Of a DNA stretch of 64,000 nt, positions 20,996-31,100 are shown piece by piece (position 1 is the first letter of the stretch; every line of letters begins with the position of its first letter). The notes under the pieces are model-generated. The model was not told the DNA's origin, searched no databases, and worked only from the letters and a program-made list of their open reading frames with translations. Position numbers and translations under genes: made by a program. Source of the DNA: Arion vulgaris (Eukaryota > Mollusca > Gastropoda > Stylommatophora > Arionidae); the NCBI GenBank assembly GCA_020796225.1, contig CM036756.1, forward strand, positions 56,326,616-56,390,615. Direction: 5' to 3'.

Positions 20996-21215
20996 TCTTT
21001 ACAACCAATTTTAATCACTCGTTGTGATATGTTTGATCTTTGCCAAGAACGTGTATACGTTGCACATTGGTTTGGTAGGCATCTAAACGCATAGACTTCT
21101 ACACGTTTAGGACACGTGCATCCGATTTCAGCCAAACCTCCTTACTCGCCTCTTACGACATGCGTGGCAGGTAACAGTGGTTCTATTCTTTACACCCTAA
21201 TTTGGGCCCTGTAAC
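20996..21215 (-). mobile_element. SINE-C
   Basis: It carries cctcttacgacatgcgtggc, ggtaacagtggttctattct and ccggtaaccactcggg-like landmarks. Copies lie at 32095, 33025, 50500 and 60880. Confidence 0.7.
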
Positions 21216-21239
21216 CACTGCGATTATTGATGTAAGTTG

Positions 21240-22950
21240 ACTCAAGAGTTCCATAGCTTGCTCTTTTATCGAAGTTGGAATTCTCAAGAGTTCCCATAGC
21301 TTGCTCTGTAAGCTTCGTTTATACCTCTGAAGTTGGAATTCCTCAAGAGTTCCCCATAGCTTGCTCTGTAAGCTTCGTTTATACCTCTGAAGTTGGAATT
21401 CCTCAAGAGTTCCCCATAGCTTGCTCTGTAAGCTTCGTTTATACCTCTGAAGTTGGAATTCCTCAAGAGTTCCCCATAGCTTGCTCTGTAAGCTTCGTTT
21501 ATACCTCTGAAGTTGGAATTCCTCAAGAGTTCCCCATAGCTTGCTCTGTAAGCTTCGTTTATACCTCTGAAGTTGGAATTCCTCAAGAGTTCCCCATAGC
21601 TTGCTCTGTAAGCTTCGTTTATACCTCTGAAGTTGGAGTTCCTCAAGAGTTCCCCATAGCTTGCTCTGTAAGCTTCGTTTATACCTCTGAAGTTGGAGTT
21701 CCTCAAGAGTTCCCCATAGCTTGCTCTGTAAGCTTCGTTTATACCTCTGAAGTTGGAGTTCCTCAAGAGTTCCCCATAGCTTGCTCTGTAAGCTTCGTTT
21801 ATACCTCTGAAGTTGGAGTTCCTCAAGAGTTCCCCATAGCTTGCTCTGTAAGCTTCGTTTATACCTCTGAAGTTGGAGTTCCTCAAGAGTTCCCCATAGC
21901 TTGCTCTGTAAGCTTCGTTTATACCTCTGAAGTTGGAGTTCCTCAAGAGTTCCCCATAGCTTGCTCTGTAAGCTTCGTTTATACCTCTGAAGTTGGAGTT
22001 CCTCAAGAGTTCCCCATAGCTTGCTCTGTAAGCTTCGTTTATACCTCTGAAGTTGGAGTTCCTCAAGAGTTCCCCATAGCTTGCTCTGTAAGCTTCGTTT
22101 ATACCTCTGAAGTTGGAGTTCCTCAAGAGTTCCCCATAGCTTGCTCTGTAAGCTTCGTTTATACCTCTGAAGTTGGAGTTCCTCAAGAGTTCCCATAGCT
22201 TGCTCATGTAGCTTCGTTTATACCTCTGAAGTTGGAGTTCCTCAAGAGTTCCCCATAGCTTGCTCTGTAAGCTTCGTTTATACCTCTGAAGTTGGAGTTC
22301 CTCAAGAGTTCCCCATAGCTTGCTCTGTAAGCTTCGTTTATACCTCTGAAGTTGGAGTTCCTCAAGAGTTCCCCATAGCTTGCTCTGTAAGCTTCGTTTA
22401 TACCTCTGAAGTTGGAATTCCTCAAGAGTTCCCCATAGCTTGCTCTGTAAGCTTCGTTTATACCTCTGAAGTTGGAGTTCCTCAAGAGTTCCCCATAGCT
22501 TGCTCTGTAAGCTTCGTTTATACCTCTGAAGTTGGAGTTCCTCAAGAGTTCCCCATAGCTTGCTCTGTAAGCTTCGTTTATACCTCTGAAGTTGGAGTTC
22601 CTCAAGAGTTCCCCATAGCTTGCTCTGTAAGCTTCGTTTATACCTCTGAAGTTGGAGTTCCTCAAGAGTTCCCCATAGCTTGCTCTGTAAGCTTCGTTTA
22701 TACCTCTGAAGTTGGAGTTCCTCAAGAGTTCCCCATAGCTTGCTCTGTAAGCTTCGTTTATACCTCTGAAGTTGGAGTTCCTCAAGAGTTCCCCATAGCT
22801 TGCTCTGTAAGCTTCGTTTATACCTCTGAAGTTGGAGTTCTCAAGAGTTCCCATAGCTTGCTATGTAAGCTTCGTTTATACCTCTGAAGTTGGAGTTCCT
22901 CAAGAGTTCCCCATAGCTTGCTCTGTAAGCTTCGTTTATACCTCTGAAGT
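21240..22950. repeat. 60 bp minisatellite, ~28 copies, LINE/E junction
   Basis: The unit is gagttccccatagcttgctc, tgtaagcttcgtttat, acctctgaagttg, gagttcctcaa. The first and last parts match the inverted LINE at 43530-43580, and acctctgaagttggag is the start of family E. Copies are nearly identical with an a/g variant (ggaatt/ggagtt). Because 60 is a multiple of 3, three minus and one plus frame stay open for over 200 codons; none is a gene. Confidence 0.98.
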
Positions 22951-23094
22951 TGGAGAACGCTCACCTGAATGGCGATGGACACTGATGAAATAGAAAGCAA
23001 GTCTTCACATAAAAAGCAATCAGAATTGTCATACTGGACGCCCTGATTGCACCTGAATTCATAGAGGACAAAAGAGAAGAAGAAAAAAAAGAAG
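22936..23094 (+). mobile_element. Family E element inserted in a LINE
   Basis: It starts cctctgaagttggagaacgc, carries cacataaaaagcaatcagaa and gcacctgaattcatag, and ends in an impure (GAA)n tail at 23075-23094. The flanking aagcttcgtttat and aagctttcttcat may be a worn target duplication (10 of 13). Confidence 0.8.
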
Positions 23095-23720
23095 AAGCTT
23101 TCTTCATGAGACCATGTTTCGTTTCGCTGGTGTATGAATGATGGAAGTTTCGCTGGTGTATGAATGATGGAAGTTTCGCTGGTGTATGCATGATGGAAGT
23201 TTCGCTGGTGTATGCATGATGGAAGTTTCGCTGGTGTATGAATGATGGAAGTTTCGCTGGTGTATGCATGATGGAAGTTTCGCTGGTGTATGCATGATGG
23301 AAGTTTCGCTGGTGTATGAATGATGGAAGTTTCGCTGGTGTATGCATGATGGAAGTTTCGCTGGTGTATGAATGATGGAAGTTTCGCTGGTGTATGCATG
23401 ATGGAAGTTTCGCTGGTGTATGCATGATGGAAGTTTCGCTGGTGTATGCATGATGGAAGTTTCGCTGGTGTATGCATGATGGAAGTTTCGCTGGTGTATG
23501 CATGATGGAAGTTTCGCTGGTGTATGCATGATGGAAGTTTCGCTGGTGTATGCATGATGGAAGTTTCGCTGGTGTATGCATGATGGAAGTTTCGCTGGTG
23601 TATGCATGATGGAAGTTTCGCTGGTGTATGCATGATGGAAGTTTCGCTGGTGTATGCATGATGGACATGACTGCAGGATGTGCTCTGTGCTTCTGACCAA
23701 TACAAAATTGTACTACTCAG
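23095..23720 (-). mobile_element. LINE C-terminus (HILQSCPS type), array inside
   Basis: From 23700 leftwards the minus strand reads STEHILQSCPSCIHQRN, then the 26 bp array, then HQRNETWSHEE up to the family E insertion. The uninterrupted counterpart is at 43300-43660. The element continues left of the E insertion as SKLWGTLEELQ, inside the 60 bp array. Confidence 0.85.
23117..23664. repeat. 26 bp minisatellite, about 21 copies
   Basis: The unit is tgatggaagtttcgctggtg plus tatgca, with a g/a variant (tgcatg/tgaatg) clustered in the left part. It encodes the CPSCIHQRN segment of the host LINE. Long minus-strand frames with HHAYTSETSIMHTPAKLP are repeat translations cycling through three frames. 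Confidence 0.97.
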
Positions 23721-23794
23721 TTTCCACGATGTGCATATTTTCATTTAGAGATGTAACTCGCATATTTTGTGGTTATCTTTGAAAGACATACTCT

Positions 23795-23945
23795 TTACCT
23801 CTGAAGTCGGAGAAGACGCGCCTATATGGCGGGGGACACTGGCAATAAGGAATGCACGACTTCACGCAAAAATCAATCAGAAGCACCATACCAGGAACAC
23901 TGACTACGCCTAGATTTATAGCGGGTGAACGCATGAAGAACTTCT
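23795..23945 (+). mobile_element. Family E element
   Basis: It starts acctctgaagtcggagaaga, then cgcgcctatatggcggggga, cacgcaaaaatcaatcagaa and gaagcaccatacc. Confidence 0.8.
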
Positions 23946-24205
23946 TCGAAGGCTCCATATCAACCCCGTATTAACCACTCTTTGTGATTTGTATGTGATC
24001 CGAGCCTAAGAGTGATTTACGTTGTGCCAGTTATGCGCCTCCAAGTAGGCTAGCACATCCGATTGATAAGACGTTTTTTTATTTACTAGGGTAGCTTCCT
24101 TATTCTCCTACCTCAGTTGCCTCTCACGACATGCCTTGTAGGTCGCAGTGTTATTATTCTTTGTTTCCCTTGCTGGTCCCGATAACACGTAAGCATCAAG
24201 AAGGA
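23946..24205 (-). mobile_element. SINE-B, near full length
   Basis: The plus strand shows aaccactctttgtgatttgt, gccagttatgcgcctcc, ttatttactagggtagcttc and catgccttgtaggtcgcagt, in the inverse order of plus copies such as 27345 and 52180. Confidence 0.85.
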
Positions 24206-24416
24206 CAAGTATAAAGACACTAACAATAGCTCGGACAATCCTGTAACAGAATGTCATAATTTCCTGTGCTAAGCCAGTTCGATCTGTTTAAACAATTATT
24301 TTGAGATTACGTCTCGAAGATAAAATATTGACTGAACTTAATTATTATTATTATTAACGTCTTCACAAATACAGTATTTAAGTATTGTAGCTTCGAAAGT
24401 ATTCATTACGCAATAG

Positions 24417-24735
24417 TCATAGGGCCTGCAAATAATTTCTCCATACCGCTCTGTCCTGGGCAACTGGTTTAATTTCTTCCGTGGAAATGAGTTCGATATT
24501 TCTTGCCTCTCTCAGCAAGGTTCGTTTCAGGGTTTCCCTAGGGCATCCTCTCTTTCTTGAACCCTTTGCCTCCCCCTTCAATGTCTGCGTTGGTATTCTT
24601 TGAACATTTTTCTTCAAGGTATGCCCAACATATCTCCATCTTCTCCTTTTTATAACAGTTGTTATTAGTGGTTGACCAGACATTTCTCTGATTTCATCAC
24701 TTCTTCTGAATTCATCCCATGTTATGTTCATTATT
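24417..24735 (-). mobile_element. LINE C-terminus, ~100 codons open
   Basis: The frame reads EIREMSGQPLITTVIKRRRW, RYVGHTLKKNVQRIPTQTL, then SRKRGCPRETLKRTLLREA and VAQDRAVWRNYLQAL. This is the 'RRWRYVGH ... G-x-P-x-x-T' C-terminus of non-LTR retrotransposons. It is 5' truncated. The ATG at 24731 is internal to the original ORF. Confidence 0.85.
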
Positions 24736-25440
24736 GTTCACTGACATCTATGAGTGTATGGTATATCATATATAGATGATCCAACCTTCAGAAGCTTCAA
24801 TGTTTGTCCTGTCTTGAAAACGAATGTGTTCACGATAATGAAAGCATACATGTTTGCATAAAAACCAACTACAGTAGTGTTCAAAAAATTAAGATTGGTT
24901 AATGAACTGACGTCACAGCACTCCGGTCAGACCAATATGTGCTCAGTCTCCCCGAACAGATTTCCAAGAGTATGATGTCCGCTCTTTCGTTGCCATGAAC
25001 ATCAGCATGACCAGGATATTTAAAAATTAAAGAGGACATAATGGCAACTTCTTAGATACCGCCTGTTGAATGATGACAGCAAATACTGAAGCATCTCATC
25101 AAGCTAAGCATCTAAGGATCTAGGATCGGTCTACTGTGCTCAAAATACGGACCTGTCCTAATTTACACTAGATAGTTGTCAAGCTTTCCTATTTCGTGTG
25201 GTGGTTTTAATTACACTTTTTTCTGTAAAAAGTGAGACAAAACAGGATTGAAGAAAAGAAAGAAAATAAAAGACTTCTAGACACAAAGAAACAAGTGTTA
25301 GACAGGGAGAAGATTACAAACTTTTCTTCCTGGCACAAATAAGAGAGTGAAACCTTTAAAAAAAAAAGCACAAATTCGACTTTCTGGTGAAGAGGAACGA
25401 GTGGACACTTGTTAGACCTCTGGGATCGAATAACTAAGAA
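24736..25440. other. AT-rich sequence with one dispersed repeat
   Basis: 24897-24985 is the second copy of the repeat at 9255. The rest shows nothing recognisable. An 84-codon minus frame at 25207-25461 has no motif. Confidence 0.5.
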
Positions 25441-25635
25441 GCAGTAATATGTTTTACTCAATGAAGAGCTCCAACCTAAACTAATATGTTTTACTCATTG
25501 AAGAGTTCTCCAACCTATAATAATATGTTTTACTCAATGAAGAGTTCTCCAACCTAAAGTAATACGTTTTATTCGTTAAAGAGTTCTCCGACTAAAAGTA
25601 ATATATTTTACTCAATGAAGAGTTCTACAGTTTGT
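25440..25635. repeat. ~40 bp degenerate tandem repeat, five copies
   Basis: Units contain taatatgttttactcaatga and agagttctccaacctaaa with many substitutions. Confidence 0.9.
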
Positions 25636-25754
25636 AATCTATCACAATATGTCTAGATAGTTAGAGAATGACAAATGAACTGAACACCGAACGACCATCT
25701 TTGTGAAGTAACTGATTGAATTAATTATAGACAACGACAATCTATTTATTTTTA

Positions 25755-26240
25755 AAAAAAGACCAATAGAGATGGGCAGGTCACGTTGCTCGAATGCCTG
25801 ATAAACGAAATCCCAAAACAGTTGATGTGTGGCGAGCTTGAAGGGGGCAGACGTTCAGCTCGTGGACAAAAAACACTTTAAAGACACTCTTAAAGTGTTT
25901 CTAAAATGTCTCGATATAGACACCACGTGTTGGGGATCCATGGCGCAAGATCGCCAAATGTGGCGCTGTAACAACACAAGAGAAACCCGCATAGCTGAGA
26001 ATCATTGTACCGTTGAGGCACAGAGAAAACAAGCTGCACAAAAGACAGAACACGCAACACCCACATGTCTAACCTTGATCATGTATGTCCCACCTTGATC
26101 ATGTATGTCCCACCTTGATCATGTATGTCCCACCTGTATTAGGAGATTGTGTTCTAGGATTAGACTCTACGTCAACCGCACACACCAGAGAGGTGTAGAA
26201 GCACACGTCTGAGACTGTTGTCATCATCGCTTCCGATGGA
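25755..26240 (+). mobile_element. LINE 3' end with CPTC finger half, decayed
   Basis: It reads RWAGHVARMPDKRNPKTVDV, then WGSMAQDRQMWRCNN-like sequence, an HREN-KLHKRQNT basic part, and CPTCIRRLCSRIRLY-like Cys/Arg sequence after the 20 bp triplication. It is the same group as 1149-1558. Confidence 0.75.
26078..26137. repeat. 20 bp tandem triplication inside the LINE
   Basis: ccttgatcatgtatgtccca occurs three times just before the cacctgtattagg codons of the Cys motif. Confidence 0.95.
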
Positions 26241-26384
26241 CGGCTATTATATTTATTTAAAAATGAGTCTGTGGAGGACGAAAGCAACATTTATTTATAT
26301 AGGAAAAAAAGAAATGAAAAATATGAAGGAAAAAGGCACGGAAAGAGATATAGAAAATGCGGTACAGATATGTATTAAATGAAG

Positions 26385-26515
26385 TAGTGAGGGATCCCTT
26401 CCCTTATGGAACGATCGTACTATCTTCCAGTGATCTCTGATTTCAATGTAGCTGAGATCGAGTGTCTAGTCCTACGAAGACCAGATGATAAAACGTAAGT
26501 CTCGTGTTAAAGCTC
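26385..26515 (+). mobile_element. SINE-D fragment
   Basis: It has cccttatggaacgatcg, ccagtgatctctgatttcaa, tgagatcgagtgtctagtcc and cagatgataaaacgtaag, the 5' half of SINE-D. Confidence 0.7.
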
Positions 26516-27218
26516 AGCACATAACGTGATATTGCAAGGCCATATGCATCAAATAATCACTTTCCAAGAAAAGAACATTTATAGCAGTGAAGTGATATGA
26601 TATGTAAGCAATGTGTATCTTGTCATTGACTTGCACGACATTATTCTGCTGTTTGCACGATTTCATCAGTTGGTGTATCACTGCAAATTTATTTGCAAAT
26701 TGTTTTATATATTTCACTTTGTTGTTAACACGCGATAGTATTTAAAGATTTGATAATTTCGCATATATTAAAGTTTGTTGTTAACACGCGATAGCATTTA
26801 AAGATTTGATAGTTTTGAATATTTAAGTTCATTGTTAACACGCGATGGAAATGTTGTAAAGGAGAGATGAAAAAGTCGAATGAACATGGATTGCTCTGAA
26901 GAAATGAAAAGAGTAACACAATTCATGAAAGGGAACTGATATAAAGAGTACATTAACATTTTTAAGAGCATATATTGTTCACAAGCAGCGAATGGTTGTA
27001 AGGTATGCAGTATCGATAAAACATTGGAAAATCGATCAACGCCTCTGAATGCAAGTGATACAGAAGAGATCTCTTGACAAGAAAACAGTGGGAAACAGTC
27101 GTCAAAGACGTGTCATCGTCATGCACTAGCGCGCTTGCCCTGCGCAGAATTAAGACAGCTGTACCTGGAGAAAAGACGAAGTGCGAACTACTGTCTTGAG
27201 CACGTGTAGAATTACAAG
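26516..27218. other. AT-rich sequence with a 50 bp triplication
   Basis: At 26718-26850 a ~53 bp unit with gttgttaacacgcgatag and atttaaagatttgata occurs two and a half times. The rest is unrecognised. Confidence 0.6.
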
Positions 27219-27350
27219 GACCTCTGAAATCAGAATAAGGCTCGCTTGAATAACGAGGGACTCTGGGAATAAGGAAAGGATGCCTTCATGAAAATATTAG
27301 TCAAAGGTGCCATATTAGACACCATGCGCCCTGTAGTGCTGGAGCTTGAA
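27219..27350 (+). mobile_element. Family E element, damaged
   Basis: It starts acctctgaaatcagaataag and carries gcttgaataacgagggactc and attagtcaaaggtgccat-like landmarks, then joins SINE-B. Confidence 0.55.
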
Positions 27351-27590
27351 ATAGAGCAAAGAATAGCACCACTGTGAACTACAAGGCATGTCGTAACAGG
27401 TGACTGATGTAGAGGCCTAGGGAAGCTACCCTAGTAAATAAAAAGCGTCGGATGCAATGGCCTACTTGTAGGCACATAACTGGCACAACGTACAATCGCT
27501 CTTATGCTCGGATCACATGCAGATCGCAAAGAGTGGTTAACAAGTGGTCGATACGGGCCTTCGAGGAAGATGGAAGAACAAGAAAAAGAA
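27345..27590 (+). mobile_element. SINE-B
   Basis: It has agcaaagaatagcaccactg, ctacaaggcatgtcgtaaca, ctaccctagtaaataaaaag, cctacttgtaggcacataac, acaatcgctcttatgctcgg and an impure GAAGAA tail. Confidence 0.85.
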
Positions 27591-27800
27591 GTAGACGCCA
27601 TGACTACAGTAGATTTCATAGCAGATTTCATAGCAGATTTCATAACAGGCAAACGTGGAGAAAATATCAATCTTAATGACACTGTCCATTCATTTATCAT
27701 GTCAAGAAATACAGTGATAAAATAAAACAATGCAGTGTAGCTGCTATAGCAATGTCTTAACAAATTTATGTCAACAATAATTGTTATTGACATTTTCCAG

Positions 27801-27943
27801 GAACCAGCGATCCTTATGTAAAGTTCAAGGTTGGCAGCAAAGTTGTTTATAAAAGCCGCACAATTTATAAGAATCTGAACCCCAGATGGAATGAGAGGTT
27901 CACCATTCCAGTTGATGACATCACTAAACCTGTTGTTATAAAG
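27801..27943 (+). CDS. MCTP: MCTP-like gene, C2 domain exon (first of three seen)
   Basis: The 143 nt exon starts after the acceptor cattttccag and ends at the donor aag|gtaatatt. Its entry phase is 1 (the incoming base completes a Gly codon) and its exit phase is 0. It encodes 47 whole codons: TSDPYVKFKVGSK, then YKSRTIYKNLNPRWNERFTI, then PVDDITKPVVIK. S-D-P-Y-V-K is the first calcium-loop motif of type-I C2 domains, and K-x-x-x-K-N-L-N-P-x-W is the conserved middle of the fold. The pattern is closest to the first C2 domain of MCTP proteins: ER- or vesicle-associated, calcium-binding, with three C2 domains and two C-terminal membrane segments. The preceding exon (strands before G-T-S-D-P) was not found upstream. 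Other multi-C2 proteins are possible, but the next two exons favour MCTP. Confidence 0.9.
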
Positions 27944-28921
27944 GTAATATTCTTTTCTAATTTCTTTCCTTTTTTGTGTTTCCTTCCTTTTATGTTTTTT
28001 CTATTTTGTGTTTCTTTCCTCTGTGTAAAGACCTTTATTGTCACTATTCCCGTTGTTTTATTTTCTCTTTCCACTTCGCTTTTCTTCTCTCTTGACTCAT
28101 CATTCTCCTTCTGCTTCATTCATATTTGTGGTTATCCTCATTGTGTTTTCTTTTTGTGTTTTTTACTCTTTTTGTTTCTTTCGTCGTTGCGTTCGTTCCT
28201 CTGTGTGCTTATTTCCTCTTTTGTAAACATCTTTTATTCCCTATTCCAGTTTCTTTCCTTGTTACTTCCTCTTTGTTTTCTTCTCTCTGGCTTTCCACTG
28301 TTTTTTTCTGTTTTTTTTTCATTTCTACCTTTATATTTATTTCTGACTTCACGTTTTCCTTGTATTTTTTATTATTTTATGTATCCTTCCTCTTTGTTTT
28401 CCTTGTATATTTTTTCTTTTTTCGTTTCTCTTTTCTTTTTGTTTTCATGTTCTGTGCTTTCCTTCTCGTCGTTATTGCTTCCTGTCTTTTTTTTTTTACG
28501 TCTCTATGTTTTCCTTGTTCTCATTCAACTTTCTTTTTTGTGTTGCGTTTCTATCTTCCTATTTTCTTGTCATACTTCCTGTTCCTTATTCTTTTCTCTT
28601 TGTATAATTAACCTTTGTTTTACGTACATTTGTTTTTCTTCTCCTCGTTTATTTCTCCTCTTTATTTTTCTGATCTTCGTTATACTTCCTATTTTATTCC
28701 ATTCCTTTTGTTTTTCAATAATTTTGATTTTCATTTCCCTTCTGTTTTCCTTTTTGCTTCAATTTTGTCTTATTTTTCTTCGTTCCATGTTCTTCACTTT
28801 TTCCTTTATTTTAGTGGAGGTTTTTTTTTAGTTTTGTTGAATATATCTAATCTCCGTCCTTTCACATAACATTTCCGGCTTTGACAGTTTTGATTTCTAT
28901 TCAATGTCGGTTGATGACAGC
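27944..28921. other. Intron with ~900 bp T/C-rich asymmetric tract
   Basis: From 27950 to 28860 the + strand is strongly pyrimidine-rich (tttcctt, ctctttt, gttttc motifs). Frames of 285 and 161 codons are low-complexity F/L/S-rich translations. No transposon landmark was recognised. Confidence 0.6.
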
Positions 28922-29212
28922 TTGATATGTAAGAGACTAGCTTATGTAAGAGACTAGCGTATGTAAGAGACTAGCGTATGTAAGAGACTAGCGTATGTAA
29001 GAGACTAGCGTATGTAAGAGACTAGCTTATGTAAGAGACTAGCTTATGTAAGAGACTAGCGTATCTAAGAGACTAGCTTATGTAAGAGACTAGCTTATGT
29101 AAGAGACTAGGCTATTAAGAGACTAGCGTATGTAAGAGACTAACGTATGTAAGAGACTAGCGTATGTAGGAGACTAGCGTATGTAAGAGACTAGCGTATG
29201 TAAGAAATAATA
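28922..29212. repeat. 17 bp minisatellite, about 16 copies
   Basis: The unit is gcgtatgtaagagacta, with a gctt variant. Confidence 0.97.
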
Positions 29213-29217
29213 CATGA

Positions 29218-29405
29218 ACATTCTGTGACGTGGAGGTATGGTGCTCACCTCTCACTCCAAAAGTACTCGGTGCGTTTTCCGCATAGAACGATAGGACTAT
29301 TTTCACTGATCCCTCATCTCATTGTAGGTGAGATCGCGTTCCTATTCCTAAACAGACGACAAACTGAAGGTTCCTTATTCAAGCTTATTCCACGATCACT
29401 CCTTC
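29218..29405 (+). mobile_element. SINE-D 5' half
   Basis: The head is tctgtgacgtggaggtatgg, then attgtaggtgagatcgcgtt, and it breaks off in ttccacgatcactcc. Confidence 0.7.
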
Positions 29406-29409
29406 CATG

Positions 29410-29665
29410 AATTTTACATGTTGCCACCAAATGTTCCAAACCTCCTCTTCGCATTATATGCCAGAAGAACCTTGATTGTCAGATTCTCATACTTTTGATA
29501 AGGTTTCTTTCAGTGCAGACCTGTTGTAAAACTTCAACATTTATTTCCTTCGCTGTCCATGGAATTTTTAACATTCTTCTGTAAAACCACATCTCTGTAG
29601 CTTCCAACGATTTTTATCGATTGCTTGTTCATTGTCCATGATGCGCTGCCATACATAAGTATTGC
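29410..29665 (-). mobile_element. LINE fragment (TYGCESWTI group), decayed
   Basis: The plus strand shares cattcttctgtaaaaccaca, tctctgtagcttcc and ttgttcattgtccatgatgc with the clearer LINE pieces at 29712 and 56505. Confidence 0.6.
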
Positions 29666-29711
29666 ATATATAAGTATATATTCAAGATATATATGTAATT
29701 AATTTGGTCAT

Positions 29712-30200
29712 CATCAGGTGCTGTGCCGGCTGGAGTTGGCGATCATGGATCTCCACAAATCTCTGGTGTTTGCTATCAACTCAAATGTTGACGCTCTACG
29801 GTGCCATGAAGTCAGGCTATCCAATATGTTCTCTCTTTGTCTTCGTCTGTCTCGTCTACCCTCGATTTTATAGGATGTGACAATGTGTTATATACCTCCT
29901 CTCCTCATCACATGCCAGAAAAATGATGATTGCCTCTTTCCTATATTAATGATAAGCTGTCTCTGTGTCTTGATCTCCTTCAACACCTCAACATTATTCA
30001 TTTTAGCAATTCATTGGAATTCTCATCATTCTTCTGTAAAACCACATCTCTGTGGCCTTCATCGATCTGTTTGTTTATTGTCCATGACTCGCATCCGTAT
30101 GTCAGTATTGGTTCTATGTAGCACTGTATAACTCGCATTCTGATCGGGATTGATAAGGACGTGTTGCAGGTAATGCTTCTCATTTTCAGAAACGATGTTT
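29712..30200 (-). mobile_element. LINE reverse transcriptase C-terminal fragment
   Basis: The minus strand reads RVIQCYIEPILTYGCESWTI, then frame-broken sequence to a gatccatgatcgccaactcc end near 29740. 'Y(G)CESWTI' follows the reverse transcriptase core in many LINEs. It is homologous to 56505-57010. Confidence 0.75.
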
Positions 30201-30353
30201 CCGCCTGCCCTATTCTGCTCTTTATTTAATTAGGTACGAAGTCAGTTAAAGTGTGGGTCATGCTTTATTAGTTTGCTGTGTTATCTGTGTGTATATCACC
30301 ACTGGAAGTCTTCAACATTGACGTCAACTGCTCTATTTCTGATTTTCTATAAG

Positions 30354-30433
30354 GTTTTTGATTACGATCGTGCCTGGAATGATGATCCTATGGGAGGAGT
30401 TGACCTTGACCTGGAAACCCTGGAGGTAAACAA
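30354..30433 (+). CDS. MCTP: MCTP-like gene, C2 domain exon (second)
   Basis: The 80 nt exon lies between the acceptor ttttctataag and the donor aacaa|gtaagt, entry phase 0, exit phase 2. It encodes VFDYDRAWNDDPMGG, then VDLDLETLEVN, and two bases of the next codon. V-F-D-Y-D-R-x-x-x-D-D is the second calcium loop, with several acidic ligands, and continues directly from the PVVIK end of the first exon. The 2.4 kb intron before it holds LINE and SINE debris. An alternative donor at ctggag|gtaaac is possible, but only the chosen one gives a phase that fits the third exon. Confidence 0.9.
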
Positions 30434-30574
30434 GTAAGTCATTTTTACTTAACTGAACATGTGTTTGCATGCGTGACATCTTTTTCACCTAATTTCCTTT
30501 TACATGTACATATGTACATTGTGTCTATATTTCTCTAGAATGCTAACAATGAACCCAAGGTGGGTTTCATTATA

Positions 30575-30832
30575 CAGGTTCTTCAACTTAAAAGCAGCCT
30601 GTGAATGGAGCTAATCTGGCATATATGTATGGAAATGAGAAGGTTCAGTTATGACGTAGTATAGGTCAAGGTTGTGTGATGGTGTGTAATTGTAGTGCGG
30701 GAAGGGGCGATGAACAAATGTGATGTAGAACAAGCTAGTCAGAACCGGTTTAAATAGTAAATAGACGAGATGCAATGCGTACCTGGCAAATTTCTATTTA
30801 TCACTGGGGCTGCTTTTAAGTTGAACACCCTG
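30575..30832. mobile_element. Mariner-like MITE, 258 bp, TA flanks
   Basis: The left end caggttcttcaacttaaaag and the right end (inverted) cagggtgttcaacttaaaag continue as cagcc. They are inverted repeats of ~25 bp with two mismatches. Both sides are flanked by TA (30573-30574 and 30833-30834). It has no coding capacity. The TA duplication and CAGGGTGT-type end fit Tc1/mariner MITEs. It lies 141 bp after the second MCTP exon. Confidence 0.8.
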
Positions 30833-30867
30833 TATATATATATCACGTATATAAAAAAAGTTTAAAA

Positions 30868-31100
30868 CCTTGACTTCATTGCACCAGGTTTTAACCCATA
30901 CGGCTCGGTCCCTCTCCGCAGAAATGGCACGCAACTTGCCGAGAGTATTGCACAAAGCACGAACTCCGTAGCTCCAGCAACAATGCTAGGGTCTCTGGAA
31001 AAACTGCACTCGTGAACAGAATGGCGCGGTCCGGACTCGAACCCACGACCTTCAACTCACAAGGCAAAGGGCTTAACCACTCAGCCACAGAGATCACCGT
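30868..31100 (-). mobile_element. SINE-A, near full length
   Basis: The minus strand reads ctgtggctgagtggttaagc, gtgggttcgagtccggac, then the body to a caatgaagtcaagg end. Confidence 0.88.

Noticed and set aside
21183..22854. Frames of 337, 307, 307 and 216 codons on both strands
   Set aside because: The 60 bp unit is a multiple of three and contains no stop in these frames, so every copy keeps them open. No independent coding evidence exists.
22818..23744. A 308-codon minus frame with TSETSIMHTPAKLP repeats
   Set aside because: The 26 bp unit rotates through three frames every 78 bp. It is array translation inside a LINE.
27974..28869. F/L/S-rich frames of 285 and 161 codons that look like membrane proteins
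   Set aside because: They lie in a T/C-rich intron tract; overlapping frames all look hydrophobic because of base composition.
30421..30426. Alternative donor ctggag|gtaaac for the second MCTP exon
   Set aside because: It would leave phase 0 and not join the third exon in frame. The donor eight bases later (aacaa|gtaagt) fits and matches the consensus better.
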